A stretch of DNA of 64,000 nt from NCBI RefSeq assembly GCF_002994745.2, contig NC_037092.1:77943824-78007823 (forward strand), given 5' to 3'. Within the stretch, counting starts at the first letter, position 1. Each line of letters begins with the position of its first letter. The position numbers and the translations under genes are program-made. The notes beneath the pieces were generated by a model. The model did not search any database and was not told the origin of the DNA. It was given only the letters and a program-made list of their open reading frames with translations. Below are positions 1-10,742 of this stretch, in pieces. The stretch is from Rosa chinensis. Taxonomy: Eukaryota; Streptophyta; Magnoliopsida; Rosales; Rosaceae.

Positions 1-1
1 G

Positions 2-91
2 AGTCAATATGAGAATACAGAAAGCTGGGGGCAAAGTGGTGGTAGCGGTGGGGATCAACGTCGAAGTCTCGATGCTAGGCTAAGAGCCTGA
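2..91 (+). CDS. possible 3' terminal exon of a gene lying off the left edge
   Basis: Frame 2 is open from the window edge to a TGA at 89-91 and encodes about 29 residues that are Gly/Ser/Gln-rich and end in a basic tail (QRRSLDARLRA). The composition looks like a coding C-terminus and not like the AT-rich intergenic sequence around it. About 95 bases of non-coding sequence follow before the Mutator-like element starts, which would put that element in or just after the 3' untranslated region. I do not recognise the protein, and a chance open frame of this length cannot be excluded. Confidence 0.3.
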   Translation, partial: SQYENTESWGQSGGSGGDQRRSLDARLRA

Positions 92-185
92 GCCCTAACA
101 CTCCCTCTGCCAATTCAATGGAGCAGGAATAAGAATAAGCTCTCTGATTCTTTTCTTTTTTCTTTCTCTTCCTTGCTTTTTCATA

Positions 186-1367
186 TTCTTTCTTGGGGCG
201 GTGACCACTTACCCAATTTCAGCCTAAAAATTGTCCACTTACTCCACTAAGAGTTTTTTGCTCCCATTTACCCAATCTAACATCTATTGACAGTTTTGCC
301 CTCATTTTAATTAAGAAACTACACTCCTCTCAGACTCTCTCTCTCTCTCTCTCTCTCCAGCCGGAAGGCTAGATGCCGTGCGACGACGCCTTCAACAACT
401 TCTTCTCTGAGACTGGTGCCGGCAAGCAATTTCTTAATCCCAATTCCTTCTAACCCTAATTTCAATCTTGACCACCTTTGCTCTGTGAATTGTTCTTCTT
501 CACCTGAAACAGAAAAGAGATAGATACAACAGAATCAGAATGGACGACATGAAAGACAAGGTCAAGGGCTTCATCAAGAACCCATTCTCGTCTTCTTCCT
601 CCGGTAAATTCAAGGGCCAAGGCCGAGTGTTGGGCTCCTCCTCCTCGTCTTCCTCCATCGGTCCGGCCAATTTTCCGATCCTCTGCTGCGCCTCGCAGCC
701 TCCCCAATCGAAGCCCAACCCCATTTCCACCTCAAAGTCCTCGTCAACTTCCAAGCCTTCGCCTCACAGAACCTAGAGCCTTGATTAGAAGAGACCCAAA
801 TTGCCGGCCTCACACTTCAGTGGGTGCCCAGAGCACTTTTTTTTGGTATACTGTGAACTCCAAGAATGGGGAAGGAAAAAAAAGAAAAATAAAGTGAACG
901 TGTACAATTGAACATATAAATTGATCAATTGTGTCCATTCATTTTGGTTTTGGGAGTTTATGCAATTCACTTGAGTGCAATAATATGATTATTGGAGGGC
1001 AATAATATGATTATTGGGAGGCAATAACATGGTTACTGGGTATTATTAGGGGACAATAAATTTAGACGCCGGAATCTTGTCACCAGTCGGGTAGCCGGAT
1101 TAGGGATTCCGATGACCGGTCATCGATCGTTGGAGTCCTCACCGGAGTCCGCGGCTGGCCACTGGTCACCAGAGTCCAACAAGGTCTCCGATGACTTCTC
1201 TCTCTAAGTGACAAAGAAGGAGAGGGCAAAATTGTCCCAAAAACAAATAAAAAGGAATTAAAAAAAAACTTAATTGGGTATTAGGGAAATGATCTCTTAA
1301 AGTGTTTGGGTAAGTGAGGTTAATTAACCCCAAAATTGGGTAAATGATCATTTTGTCCTTCTTTCTT
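186..1367. mobile_element. Mutator-like (Pack-MULE type) element carrying a gene fragment, with 9-bp TSD
   Basis: The element runs from 195 to 1358. Identical 9-bp words TTCTTTCTT flank it at 186-194 and 1359-1367, the target-duplication length of Mutator-like elements, although the word is low-complexity. Its ends are diverged inverted repeats: the left end reads CCACTTACCCAATTTCAG, and the right end, reversed, reads TCATTTACCCAATTTTGG. Further matching blocks (CTCTTA, GTAAGTG) lie inside. There is no transposase, so it is non-autonomous. It encloses the start of a UBX-protein-like gene (540-776) and a GC-richer stretch at about 1060-1190. That combination is the usual form of a Pack-MULE, a Mutator-like element that has picked up host gene sequence. 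Confidence 0.6.
540..776 (+). pseudogene. N-terminal fragment of a PUX2-like UBX-domain protein gene
   Basis: The 78-residue frame begins MDDMKDKVKGFIKNPFSSSS and contains SGKFKGQGRVLGSSSS. As I remember it, this is the N-terminus of plant UBX proteins of the PUX2 type, which act with the AAA ATPase CDC48. Nothing of the zinc-finger, PUB or UBX domains is present. The frame stops after a Ser/Pro-rich segment (about residues 45-78). About 200 bases of leader-like sequence precede the ATG. The fragment sits within the inverted repeats of the Mutator-like element, so it is best read as a captured gene start. Whether it is transcribed cannot be seen. The assignment is from memory. Confidence 0.5.
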
Positions 1368-1925
1368 CTCCTCCAGATTTGCAACTATATCTGGAGTTCT
1401 AGCCAACTTACATGGGTGTTGGCTTGCAGCTAACAGTTATCGACCGATACCAGTTATCAGTTAAAAAATATTGTTAAAGTCATGGTGGAGAGAAAATGCA
1501 AAGAGAAAGGGAGATAATGATATTTTAAAAACGATGTCAAAAGATAATGGACGATATTACAGTAAGTTTGAAAATATTTATCTAATTCATGTGGCATATC
1601 TTGAGCTGTTGAAGTATTTAAATCGTCAAAATTTTATGAAATGAAATAACTTTACGGTTGCTAACTTCAGAGAAACCAGATCCATCTCATTACTTCTCTA
1701 ACTGTACATGATACGTAACTATATAAATATCTTAGCAAGAGAAAAAAATAAAACATCTAGCAATTAATTTTTCTCAACAACTAGCTTAGTTACCTGCCAC
1801 TTAAACTCGAATGAATTAATTTATGACATGGTCGTGTGTGGTGATTGTATCATTCTGCTTTGCCAGCATTAATCTTGCACTCTTTTCACACAACACTCCT
1901 CTCCTCTTAAAATACGGGTAAACCT

Positions 1926-1933
1926 TATAAATA
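1926..1933 (+). promoter_or_regulatory. TATA box of the NFD4-like gene
   Basis: TATAAATA lies 61-68 bases upstream of the ATG at 1994. That predicts a start site near 1955-1965 and a short leader. The sequence upstream is AT-rich with no other clear TATA motif close to the ATG. Confidence 0.5.
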
Positions 1934-1993
1934 TACCAAACTTTTCATTGCATATACTACAATACAAACAAACATCTTGGCTCATATTTTGCC

Positions 1994-3744
1994 ATGTCTT
2001 CCTCATCAAAAGCTTTCCAATGGTTAAGCCTAGTGGGCATCATATGGCTTCAATCCATAAATGGAACAAACACAACCTTCCCTGCTTACTCATCCCAACT
2101 CAAGAACAGTCTCTCCATGTCCCAAATACAAATCAACAATCTTGTCTTCGCCTCCGACGCAGGGAAACTCTTTGGTTGGTTTTCCGGCATTGCTGCTATT
2201 TACCTTCCCCTTTGGCTAGTCCTTATAATCGGATCACTCCTCGGGTTGATTGGCTACGGCGTCCAATTTCTATTCGTAACAAACCAAATCTCATCTCCAG
2301 CATATTGGCAAATATTCTTGCTCACCATGGTGGCAGGCAATAGCGTCTGTTGGATTAACACCGTTTGCTATGTTGTTAGTATTCGAAACTTTCCGCTTCA
2401 CCAACAGGTTGCTGTGGGACTAACAACAAGTTACCAAGGATTGAGTGCAAAAATCTACACAGATATTGTCAGTGCTGCTTTTTCTTCTTCACCTCATAAG
2501 AGAGCACAGGCCTATCTTCTTTTAAACTCTCTCCTGCCTTTACTAGTCTGTGCTGTAGTGGCACCACTGGTGAGAAACATTGATGTGGGAACAGGGGAGC
2601 CAACAAACATGGCAACGGGGTTCAATTTAATATTTGTGATAACCATTGCCACCGGAATCTATGCCGTCATCACCAGTTTAGGATCAATGATCGGCTTAGA
2701 TAGAGTGATAGGCACCGGAGTATTCCTACTGATGCCCTTGGTAATCCCAATTGTGGAAAAAATCAGAGAAAAAATATCAAGAAGATGGAGCCTAGACAGA
2801 GAGAACAGAGTGTACAATGTCAGCATAGATGATCAGAATGGCCTTGAGAGCATAGAGAGTGGTGTAGTGAAAGAGGAAGAAGAAGAGGAACATAGTACAG
2901 TGCAGGTTCATAATGAGGTTGGTGAAGTACAGGTTCATCATGGGATTGGTGTTAGAGAGGAGATTGGAGTGACGTTGATGGTGCAAAGGATAGATTTCTG
3001 GTTATATTTCCTAGTTTATTTTTTCAGTGCAACAATTGGGCTCGTGTTCTTGAACACCTTGGGACAGATAGCAGAGTCCAGAGGCTCATCTAAGACTTCT
3101 TCTCTGGTTTCTTTATCTTCTTCCTTCGGGTTCTTTGGCCGTCTCATGCCTTCACTTCTGGATTATTTCTTCGCAAGGTAACTTCTCCCGTCCCTAATTT
3201 TCAGTAATTTTTTAAATTACAATTAGAAAATTATATTGTCATATTTCAGTGGAATGAAAGACGTGCTTGCTATATGAATTTTTGAAGCCAATTACTAATA
3301 TTTTCTCCTTTCTCCTTTTTCAGAAGCAAGTATATGATTTCAAGGCCTGCATTCCTAATGGCATTAGCGGCACCAATAGCAGGAGTTTTTTTCTTGCTTC
3401 TCAACCCAGCTAACGTCTCTCTTATCATCAGTACCGCCATCATAGGGGTGTGCACTGGAGCAATTACTTCTATTGCAGTGTCCATAACAACAGAGCTATT
3501 CGGGACCAAAAAATTCTCAATAAATCACAATGTGGTGGTTGCGAATATCTCAATCGGGTCGTTTCTTTTTGGCTACTCATCTGCTCTTCTTTATCGTAAG
3601 GAAGGAAATGAAGATGGTAGCTGCTTGGGAATGGCTTGTTACAGAAGCACCTTCATTATCTGGGGTAGTCTTTGTACGTTAGGGACTGTCCTAGCTTTAA
3701 CGCTATATGCAAGAACAAGAAAGTTCTACTCCAAAAGATCATAG
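1994..3744 (+). CDS. nodulin-like / NFD4-type major facilitator family membrane protein, two exons
   Basis: Exon 1 is 1994-3177 and exon 2 is 3324-3744. A 146-bp GT-AG intron splits an Arg codon, and joining gives 534 residues with no stop, the usual family length. The protein is hydrophobic throughout with about 11-12 membrane segments. The nodulin-like half starts with WLSLVGIIWLQSINGT and contains SYQGLSAKIYTD near residue 150. An acidic cytosolic loop (near residues 285-320) separates it from the C-terminal half, which carries TTELFGTKKFSINHN near residue 450. These are hallmarks of the plant nodulin-like/NUCLEAR FUSION DEFECTIVE 4 family. The substrate is unknown for most members, and the family is found in plasma or organelle membranes. 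This is the only complete, undamaged host gene here. Confidence 0.9.
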
Positions 3745-4871
3745 ACCGCGAGTTAAATGTTTTTGTTTTTGTTTTTCCAGAAAATAGTAAAGTATTAATG
3801 ATAAGGGGATGACGATGTCATCAGTATTGACGAAATTTCTTCTATGCACTGGTAGTGCAAGTGACACAACACCTATTAAGTAATCTTAACCCTTGATATT
3901 TGTAGTCAATCTTTTTTTTTTTACTAACCAAAAAGTCGACTCGATGTTATCCAGCTTTCCAATCTTGATAGTGCATGTGCATGCTGGTTCTTTGAATCCC
4001 TTCCCAGTAGATCAATGATCTAACTTCGTGAGGAACAAGGTACGTAGCTGTAGTAAAAAAGACAGTATTTACAGTATTGCTTATTACAAATTAATATAGA
4101 GGAGTTCTTTTATTACAATGTATTCTCATGAAGTCTTTAATATATGATACGATATTGTTCATTCACATAAATTCGTTACTTTTTTTAATTATCATATGTT
4201 CAATATCTATCTAATTTCTTTATTGAGTTAGTAACTTAGTATGTTGGTAATGGATGTCAACTTCATCAATACAATTACTTTGTTTTTTATATTTATTTTA
4301 GAGTAAAATATCCAAATGGTACTCGAACTATTGTAAAAGTTCTTTTTTAGTACGTAAACTTTTTTTTTATTCCAAATCGTACCTCAAGTAGAGTTGGCAA
4401 ACGGGTTGGCCCGACCCATTTTAACATAGAGTTATTCGTGCTTTCTGTTGTGCTCAAGTTGACTCATTTATTATCGTGCTCGGGCGCTCGGCCTCATACT
4501 GGCCGATTTACTTGAACGTTAAGCCCCACCTGACCCATGGCTTGAGCCCATATCGTGCTGGGCCATTAAACTAGTTGTGCTCGAGTCATCCAAAAATTAG
4601 GCACAATTTTAAATTTTAATTTAATTATTTTCATTTTTTTTCTTTGTAATTGAAAATTGATTTTATTTAACTACTTAGAAAAAAAAAATGAATCTTCTCG
4701 AAAAAAAAAGAAGAAGAATAAAACTTAAACTCTTTTTCTAGTCTTAGTTTTCTAAGATTAATTTTCTAATGGTTTTTATATTCTATTATAAGAAAGAAAG
4801 GAAGAAATCTCAAAACTCAAAAAATTTAGTGTATATATATATATATATATATATATTTCTGAATTCTATAA
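3745..4871. other. intergenic sequence with repeat-like fragments, no gene seen
   Basis: This is the 3' flank of the NFD4-like gene followed by AT-rich DNA. At about 4300-4390 a segment on 'one can ignore' amounts of sequence, beginning ATATCCAAATGGTACTCGAA, resembles the ends of plant Mutator-like MITEs. At about 4395-4600 a GGCCCG-rich segment resembles the GC-rich internal repeats of hAT-type MITEs. A (TA)n run lies at about 4833-4855. None of these is bounded well enough to call as an element. Confidence 0.4.
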
Positions 4872-5304
4872 TTGTATTATGGGCTAAATACTAGTTAGTA
4901 CTCTGTGGTTTAGGTCCAAAATCAATTCAGTCCGTGGATTTCTAATTTCATCAAAAACACCCCTGCACTTTCAATTTTGATCTAATAGGTCAAATTCGTT
5001 AATATTCTGTTATGGGTTCAAGTTATAGTTGGATTATTTGTCGAAAAACTATTTATTTTTAATAGTAAGACTCACTCCTAAATTGACTATGCAGACCACC
5101 TCGGCACCACATCATAAAACATAGGCCAAATATGAGCCACGTTAACAAGTTAAATAACTCAATTGTCTGAAAACTAACAAATTGGACCTATTAGATTAAA
5201 ATTGAAAGTTCATGGGTGTTTTTGATGAAATTAGAAGTTCAGAGACTGAATTGATTTTGGAACTAAACCACAGAGTAGTAATTTGTATTTAGCCCTTGTA
5301 TTAT
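4872..5304. mobile_element. palindromic Mutator-like MITE with perfect 9-bp TSD
   Basis: The element spans 4881-5295 (415 bp). TTGTATTAT repeats exactly at 4872-4880 and 5296-5304. The left arm begins GGGCTAAATACTAGTTAGTA, and the reversed right arm begins GGGCTAAATACAAATTACTA. The arms stay alignable for roughly 110 bp (both contain TTTCATCAAAAACACCC). Long terminal inverted repeats plus a 9-bp duplication mark a non-autonomous Mutator-like element. There is no coding capacity. It is a good example of a young or well-preserved insertion. Confidence 0.85.
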
Positions 5305-5394
5305 TGTGAGATTAATCTTCTTTAATAAGCATATATTTAATATTTAAGACAAAATTATTTTTTTTTGTGAAAAATAGACAATTTATTAATCCAA

Positions 5395-5639
5395 AAAATT
5401 ACAGCAAAATCTTATCGGAAAATGATCATTTATTTTCCGACGACATCACACGTGGTTGGAAAAAAAATTCCAACTTTTGCCACCAAATTATAATTATTTC
5501 CGACACCAAATTATAATGGTCATCCAAAAATTCTATTTTCGACAGTAAAATATTTTTGGTTGGAAATATTGTTACTTTCGACCAAAAAAGTATTTAATCG
5601 GAAAAAGTTGGTAGGAAAATGACATATTTTTTTGTAGTG
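5395..5639. mobile_element. CACTA-like terminal fragment
   Basis: The right boundary reads TTTTTTTGTAGTG (5627-5639), the reverse of a CACTACAAAAAAA terminus. The 230 bases before it carry many copies of a TTCCGAC / GTCGGAAA-like motif in both orientations, as expected for CACTA subterminal repeats. No matching left terminus was found, and a SINE-like fragment abuts the end directly. It is probably a truncated element. Confidence 0.4.
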
Positions 5640-5697
5640 AGTTCGACTCACAATAGACTAGTTGTTGTATATGAGTTATTTACTTGATAAAAAAAAT
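5640..5697 (+). mobile_element. 3' fragment of a tRNA-derived SINE
   Basis: The 58 bases from AGTTCGACTCACAATAGACT to an A-run match, in the opposite orientation, the body and tail of the fuller SINE at 7092-7211. Both contain ACTAGTTGTTGTATATGAGTT. The head with the A box is missing. Confidence 0.55.
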
Positions 5698-7079
5698 ACT
5701 TACAACAACGGGAATGACACTGTAAATCCCAACTGCTCTAGCTAATTAGAAAAGAGGACTCACTCATACCCCTAATATAAAACCAGCGATTACAAACACA
5801 ATGAGCCATTAGGGGCTAAACTGTAACTTACAGACAAACAACCTACTCTAGGAGTGTCGATACATCCTTACAGCCAACCTCAAGAAGAGACTGTCAGTAT
5901 ACGTGTTGAGGCATCTCTCCATTACATTGACAACAAAAAACATCAAAATTAGAAAACAGCTAGTCTTTGCAGATGACACCAACAATGGCACAACCACTAG
6001 ACCTAACCAAACAACCCCAACTCAAAAGAGTAGGGACATAAGAACCCTAAACAATACTTAAAAACCAAAATTAAACCCTAAAGAATGAGATAACAACAAG
6101 CCGCTGCAAACCACCTCGCTTCCTAAAAGAGTTGACATTAGACTGTGAACAACAATCATTGGAAACTCGGGCCAGATCCAAATAGACAGCAACAATCCAC
6201 CTTTATCCTTACCATTCTGCCAGACCCACTGAGATCACAACCAACCCCGATTACACTGCCACAAGAGTGACACACTGACCGTGCAAAAATCACACAATCA
6301 ACCGCTCTGAACCACCCCCTAGAGTGCAGCCTATCAAAATTAGAAAACCCATGTCACTTGGAATTCCCAAGCCTAGCCTTCGAGCAACCAGTCTAAGAAC
6401 CCAAGAAACAGATCTCTAAGAACTTTATCGAAGAAATCTAACAAACCCGAGAAACCAGATCTCGAGGAACTCTGTTGAAAACCCTGAGCAACCAGATTTG
6501 TCTAGATTCCTTCAGAGAAGCTGATGAGCAAATCGAACCATCAGAATTGTGTCGGAGAACCACCGTTGCTACCAACTGCTATTCGAGGAGAAGAAGAAGA
6601 TCAGGACCATATGTGAACCACCCCCCTAGACTGCTGCCTGTCAAAATCAGAAAACCATGTCACTTGGAATCCCCAAGCCCAGCCTCCGAGCAACCCTTCG
6701 AAGAACCCTAGAAACTAGATCTCGAGGAACTCTGTTAAAAAACCCAAACAACCTGATCCGTCTAGATTCCTTCGGACAAGCCGAGCAAACCAAACCATCA
6801 GAATTGCGTCGGAGAACAACCGCTGCTACCAATTGCCATTCGAGAAGGAGAAGAAGATCACGACCATCTATTGCAACCAAACTACACAACTATTGGAGAA
6901 ACATACTAGCCCGTCCGGCCTCACCGTAGCCACACTGACGAGGTTGGAAGCCAACGCCTTCGTAAAGGCTCCCCCGGAGAAGCAGTGAAACCTTATATTG
7001 TTGGTGATTATCGTCAATGGTGAAACATTACACATAAATACATAGAGCTGAAATATTAAAAGTGGGTAACTAAATAGTT
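5698..7079. repeat. unidentified repeat-like stretch with a tandem duplication of about 300 bp
   Basis: No gene is visible. Units at 6309-6614 and 6615-6868 are direct copies: both start GAACCACCCC, share CATGTCACTTGGAAT and GATCTCGAGGAACTCTGTT, and end in GAAGAAGATCA. The second copy is shorter. Short open frames run through both copies on each strand but they look like leader sequence and not protein. On the minus strand the stretch resembles the 5' region of a non-LTR retrotransposon, which is only a guess. The two SINE copies flank it in inverted orientation. Confidence 0.55.
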
Positions 7080-7091
7080 AAATGGTTTCTA

Positions 7092-7211
7092 TTTTTTTTT
7101 TTTTGGTCAATTAAACAACTCATATACAACAACTAGTTTATTATGAGTTGAACTCACGACCTCCTACTTATAAAAGGGAGATTTATGCCACTAGACCAAA
7201 TAGTATTGGGC
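7092..7211 (-). mobile_element. tRNA-derived SINE with TSD
   Basis: Read on the minus strand, the head has a tRNA-like A box (TTGGTCTAGTGGCATAAAT) and a B box-like GTCGTGAGTTCAACTCA, and the tail ends in an A-run. Near-identical 12-bp direct repeats flank it: AAATGGTTTCTA at 7080-7091 and AAATAGTTTCTA at 7212-7223. These are the expected features of an internal-promoter SINE inserted by target-primed reverse transcription. Confidence 0.7.
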
Positions 7212-7283
7212 AAATAGTTTCTAATTTGACTAAAATTTTTGCAAGAATTATAGACCTATAAGATGGAAGCAATATTCAATTAT

Positions 7284-7745
7284 TTCCCTGAGATTATTGC
7301 TCTATACATACGGTTCCCTGAGATTGTTACTGCTTTTGCACACACTATGCAACACATTGGATCAACGAAACAGGCAGAGTTATGTGCTATCCGATAGGGT
7401 TTGGACTTGGCTAAGTCTATGCAACTGTAGAATGTCACCATTGAGAGTGACTGTCTAGAAGCAGTACAACAGATTCTAAGTGCAGACCATGAACTGAATG
7501 AGCGTGGAGCTCTGTTAGATGATACTGTAGTCTTAAAGGCTAGCATTTCGGGTTTGCAAATCCAGTATGCCCCAAGAATTTGTAATAATACAGCGCACAG
7601 ACTTGCTGCCTTAGCCTTTGAGGCAAATCAGCATGAGGTGTGGATTCACCAACCTCCAGAATGCTTACATGATGTAACTCAGTATGATCTTAATCATGCT
7701 GCCTAATTATCAATGAAAGTCCAGCACCTTTTAGTCAAAAAAAAA
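7284..7745 (+). pseudogene. RNase H-like domain at the 3' end of a LINE-type element, broken
   Basis: One frame, interrupted by at least two stops (at about 7396 and 7426), carries AELCAIR, then SDCLEAVQQI, then CNNTAHRLAALA, and ends with a TAA at 7704-7706. AEL-AI, ESD and the N-x-x-AH-LA block are the conserved order of the plant RNase H-like domain (RVT_3 type) found at the C-terminus of plant LINE polyproteins. A short tail with TCAATGAAAGT and an A-run follows, consistent with a LINE 3' end. No reverse transcriptase is present upstream, so this is a 5'-truncated copy. A free-standing RNase H-like gene relic is the alternative. Confidence 0.65.
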
Positions 7746-9058
7746 TATATACATACGGTTATAATACATGAGGTTTTAATCCTCAAAGTTTATATTTTAA
7801 GTGAGGGTATGCAAATTGTTTTAAATAAAGTTAACCTTATACTCTCTAAAAGAAACTTATAAAGAATGAACTACGTGAGCTCATTGCCTTTAAGAACATA
7901 ACAATGTGACATTTTTTATCTTCAAGCCATACCATATATATAAATTGGTTTTTTTTTTTTTAATAAAGGGCTGGTGCGGCCGCCCTCAAACATTGATTAA
8001 TGAATATGCGAATTTGCTTTGAAGTCTTTCACAATTCTTGGACTAATAATTAGACCCAATTTTCATTCTAAAAATAATAAAAAAATTAGACCCAATTTTA
8101 ATATTGTAACACCAACGAAACATAAAAAAGGAATGCTTGCTCTTCACGATTTTCCCCCAACTAGCTCATGAATGCCGATGATAGGCAAACTTGGGTGCTG
8201 CCCATATTGCATGACATGTACACATGGGTTTAGCGTCTATCAAACTCAGTGGGGGGAAATGTAGTTTGGGTCCTGCCAGAAATGCACATACCATATCTAA
8301 CCATCCAAGGAAGAAAGATGCACGGAACTCTCTCTACCAAACTATGCGTTCAAATTGGCTGATGCTGACTCAACCCTGAAACAGACAAATAATAAAAGTT
8401 ACACGAAATTACCTTAATCCAAAAAAATTGAAAGGTCAATTTTTGATGTCATCTTCAAAGTTTAACTTATGACTATATATTTTTTTATATAATTTTTAAT
8501 TGAATTAAATTTATTATATTAATAACAAGATTATCACGTTTGTTTTACATTATTTATATGTAATTAATGTAAATTACAAGATTTACAATAAATTTATTCA
8601 CAAACTTATAATAAGATGGTAAATAAAGTTACAAAAAAAAAAAATGACTCACGGTATCACAATAATAATAAATTTATTGTCACATTTTGTAATGCATATG
8701 CTATACATATATTTACTGATCGTGTTACTTCTTTCGAGTGTTTGTCAATTGTGATGATCTTGAAAATCTTTTTTTCTTTTTCTTTTTCAGCTGCTAAAAT
8801 TTTGGCAAGACAAATGTTTTGATAGTTGTGGCGATGACTTTTCGTGAAGGCTTATTAGCAGTTCCCCACTATCGTGATCAAATGTATAAGAGGACAGTGA
8901 TTTAAAACTGCTAATTGATAGCATCACCAATGCTTTTTTTTTCTCTTCTTCTTCTTCTTCCTTTGGCAAATGAGCAATCTATTTAGCCAAACCAGAGAAC
9001 ACAAGGGCCACAACCCGTTCTATAGCATATCAAGTTTTTTTTATGAAACTATAGCATA
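7746..9058. other. AT-rich intergenic DNA, nothing recognised
   Basis: I see no coding region, no RNA gene and no paired element ends. The stretch contains homopolymer runs and short AT-rich low-complexity segments. A (CTT)n tract lies at about 8945-8962. Confidence 0.5.
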
Positions 9059-9437
9059 TTAGAGCATCTTTAGCAATGCTAGCCATTTTTTAGTTAAATT
9101 TTAGTTAAAATAGCTAGAAAGTCATTTTAGCTAGCCACTTTAGAAATACGTCTGTATCAATGCTCTCTATTTTAGCTAATTTTGAATTTATATTATTTTT
9201 TAAATGATAATTAAAAAGTTTAAATGTATTTATAAATTACATAATATAACTTAAAAGGAATGTTTTAAATTATAGAGAGCCTCATCTCGCTCTCTATATT
9301 TAGGAGCGAGATAGCTAAAAGTTATAATGGAGAGCCACTTAGGAGTCTGGTGCAGCTGCTAAAATATATAAAAAGCTAAACATGCTCTCCAAAATAGCTA
9401 AGGAGCTAAAATAGAGAGTCTGCTAAAGATGCTCTTA
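9059..9437. mobile_element. PIF/Harbinger (Tourist-like) MITE with TTA duplication
   Basis: The element spans 9062-9434 (373 bp). It begins GAGCATCTTTAGCAATGCT and ends with the reverse of GAGCATCTTTAGCAGACTC, flanked on both sides by TTA (9059-9061 and 9435-9437). A 3-bp TTA target duplication with this size and these ends fits the Tourist class mobilised by Harbinger transposases. Many TAGCTAAAAT motifs occur in both orientations inside. It is non-coding. Confidence 0.85.
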
Positions 9438-10495
9438 AGTTACTTGTTTGCTTATCCCTCTAATAAATGTAGTTTTGTCATATTTTTAGATAGACCAAGG
9501 TGATGCAATTGCTGTTTTCAGATATTCTATAAACAATACATTTATTTGGTCTCTTGTTCTTTTTTTTTTTTCTGTGAGCCTAATTTTTAATGTGATCGGC
9601 TGAGTATAGGCTCTATTGAAAATTAAATTTTATTTTCCATTAGGAACCCAAAAAAGAAAATAGTACTTTTATTCATACCTCCTTTACTGATATGTATACC
9701 TCCTCTCATTTTTAGACATTTTAAAATTCAATATTGCCCCTCTTTTAAACTGAAAAAAAAAAAAAAATCTTGTTGACGCTTTTATGTCGCTCTCATCGTC
9801 CTAGTTCCTCTTTGTGGTTCCGTTTTACTGTCTCTCCTCTTCCTTTTCATCTCCATTTGTTATTCTCTTCCCTAATTCCTCTATAATCCTCTCTCCAACT
9901 CTTCTAATTTTCCATGTTTTCTAACTTTCAGTCCTCAATTTCTTAAACCTCTCAAATGGTCGTGTAGCATCAGTATTTGGCTGAATGAAAAAGTGCTTCA
10001 ATTTGGTTGTATATATATGCAGACATTTACGGTATATGTTTCTGTTTTATTCTTAATCATCAATCAAGTTTATACTAAATTCCTCCTATACTAGGTAAGT
10101 GCGAGTTTTTACCACTCCATCAGTTTCTATCATTCCTCCATGACTTCTGGCTGCTAACAAATCTACAAATTAATTAAACCCAACCTTATTGTTTCCTCTA
10201 TATTCTTCGTTCCATCAAGGAGCAACATCTAAATTGATCCGATTAAAAGAACAGTTTGTCAAATGGATTATCAATAGAGAGAAAAATTAATGTTGCTAAA
10301 GAAAGGCACAGGAGTTACAGAGGTTCAAGAATAGGAGGTTTAAATAGAAAAATAATGGACAAAATGGGAAGTTTGGTGGTAAAAAGTATAGTTAGAGGTC
10401 CAAATACTCAAAAGTTTGAATAGAACTACTCAAAAGAAAAATAGAGAGAGAACAATACTGTTTAGCTTCATGTATCTTAATTGTGATGAATATAT
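9438..10495. other. AT-rich intergenic DNA with a weak inverted arrangement
   Basis: There is no gene. Sequences at about 9650-9750 and the reverse of about 10,350-10,440 share a loose pattern (AGTAC-TTTTATTCA against AGTAG-TTCTATTCA). They might be the decayed arms of a Mutator-like element, but no target duplication is visible. Confidence 0.35.
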
Positions 10496-10742
10496 AACAT
10501 TGGCATGGCATCATAACCACCACAGGTAGTTAAGTTGGTAAGAGCTTTTAGGTGTGAAACCCCCCACACCCGGTTTTGAATCTTGCTTACGTTGATTGGA
10601 GTTTAAATCTCAATTTATTCTTGGTGGCTAGCTTGGAGGAAGCCTTTTGATATGACTCTCCGCGCACGGATTAGTCTTTGAACCTAAAAAGCCTTTAAGG
10701 ATATCATGTGATCTTGAAAAAAAAAACAAAAAACATTGGCAT
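10496..10742 (+). mobile_element. tRNA-derived SINE with 11-bp TSD
   Basis: The body is 10,507-10,731. The head reads TAGTTAAGTTGGTAAGAGC (A box-like), followed 30 bases later by CCCGGTTTTGAATCTTGC (B box-like). The 3' end is an A-rich run. AACATTGGCAT flanks it exactly at 10,496-10,506 and 10,732-10,742. The sequence differs from the SINE at 7092-7211, so two SINE families are present. Confidence 0.8.

Noticed and set aside
1948..2343. 131-codon frame on the plus strand overlapping the NFD4-like gene
   Set aside because: It is the shifted-frame shadow of exon 1; the overlapping frame has the family motifs and hydrophobic pattern.
9650..10440. Possible Mutator-like element with decayed arms
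   Set aside because: Arm similarity is weak and no target duplication was found.
7092..10742. tRNA genes suggested by A- and B-box-like sequences
   Set aside because: Heads of SINEs with A-rich tails and target duplications; no cloverleaf can be drawn.
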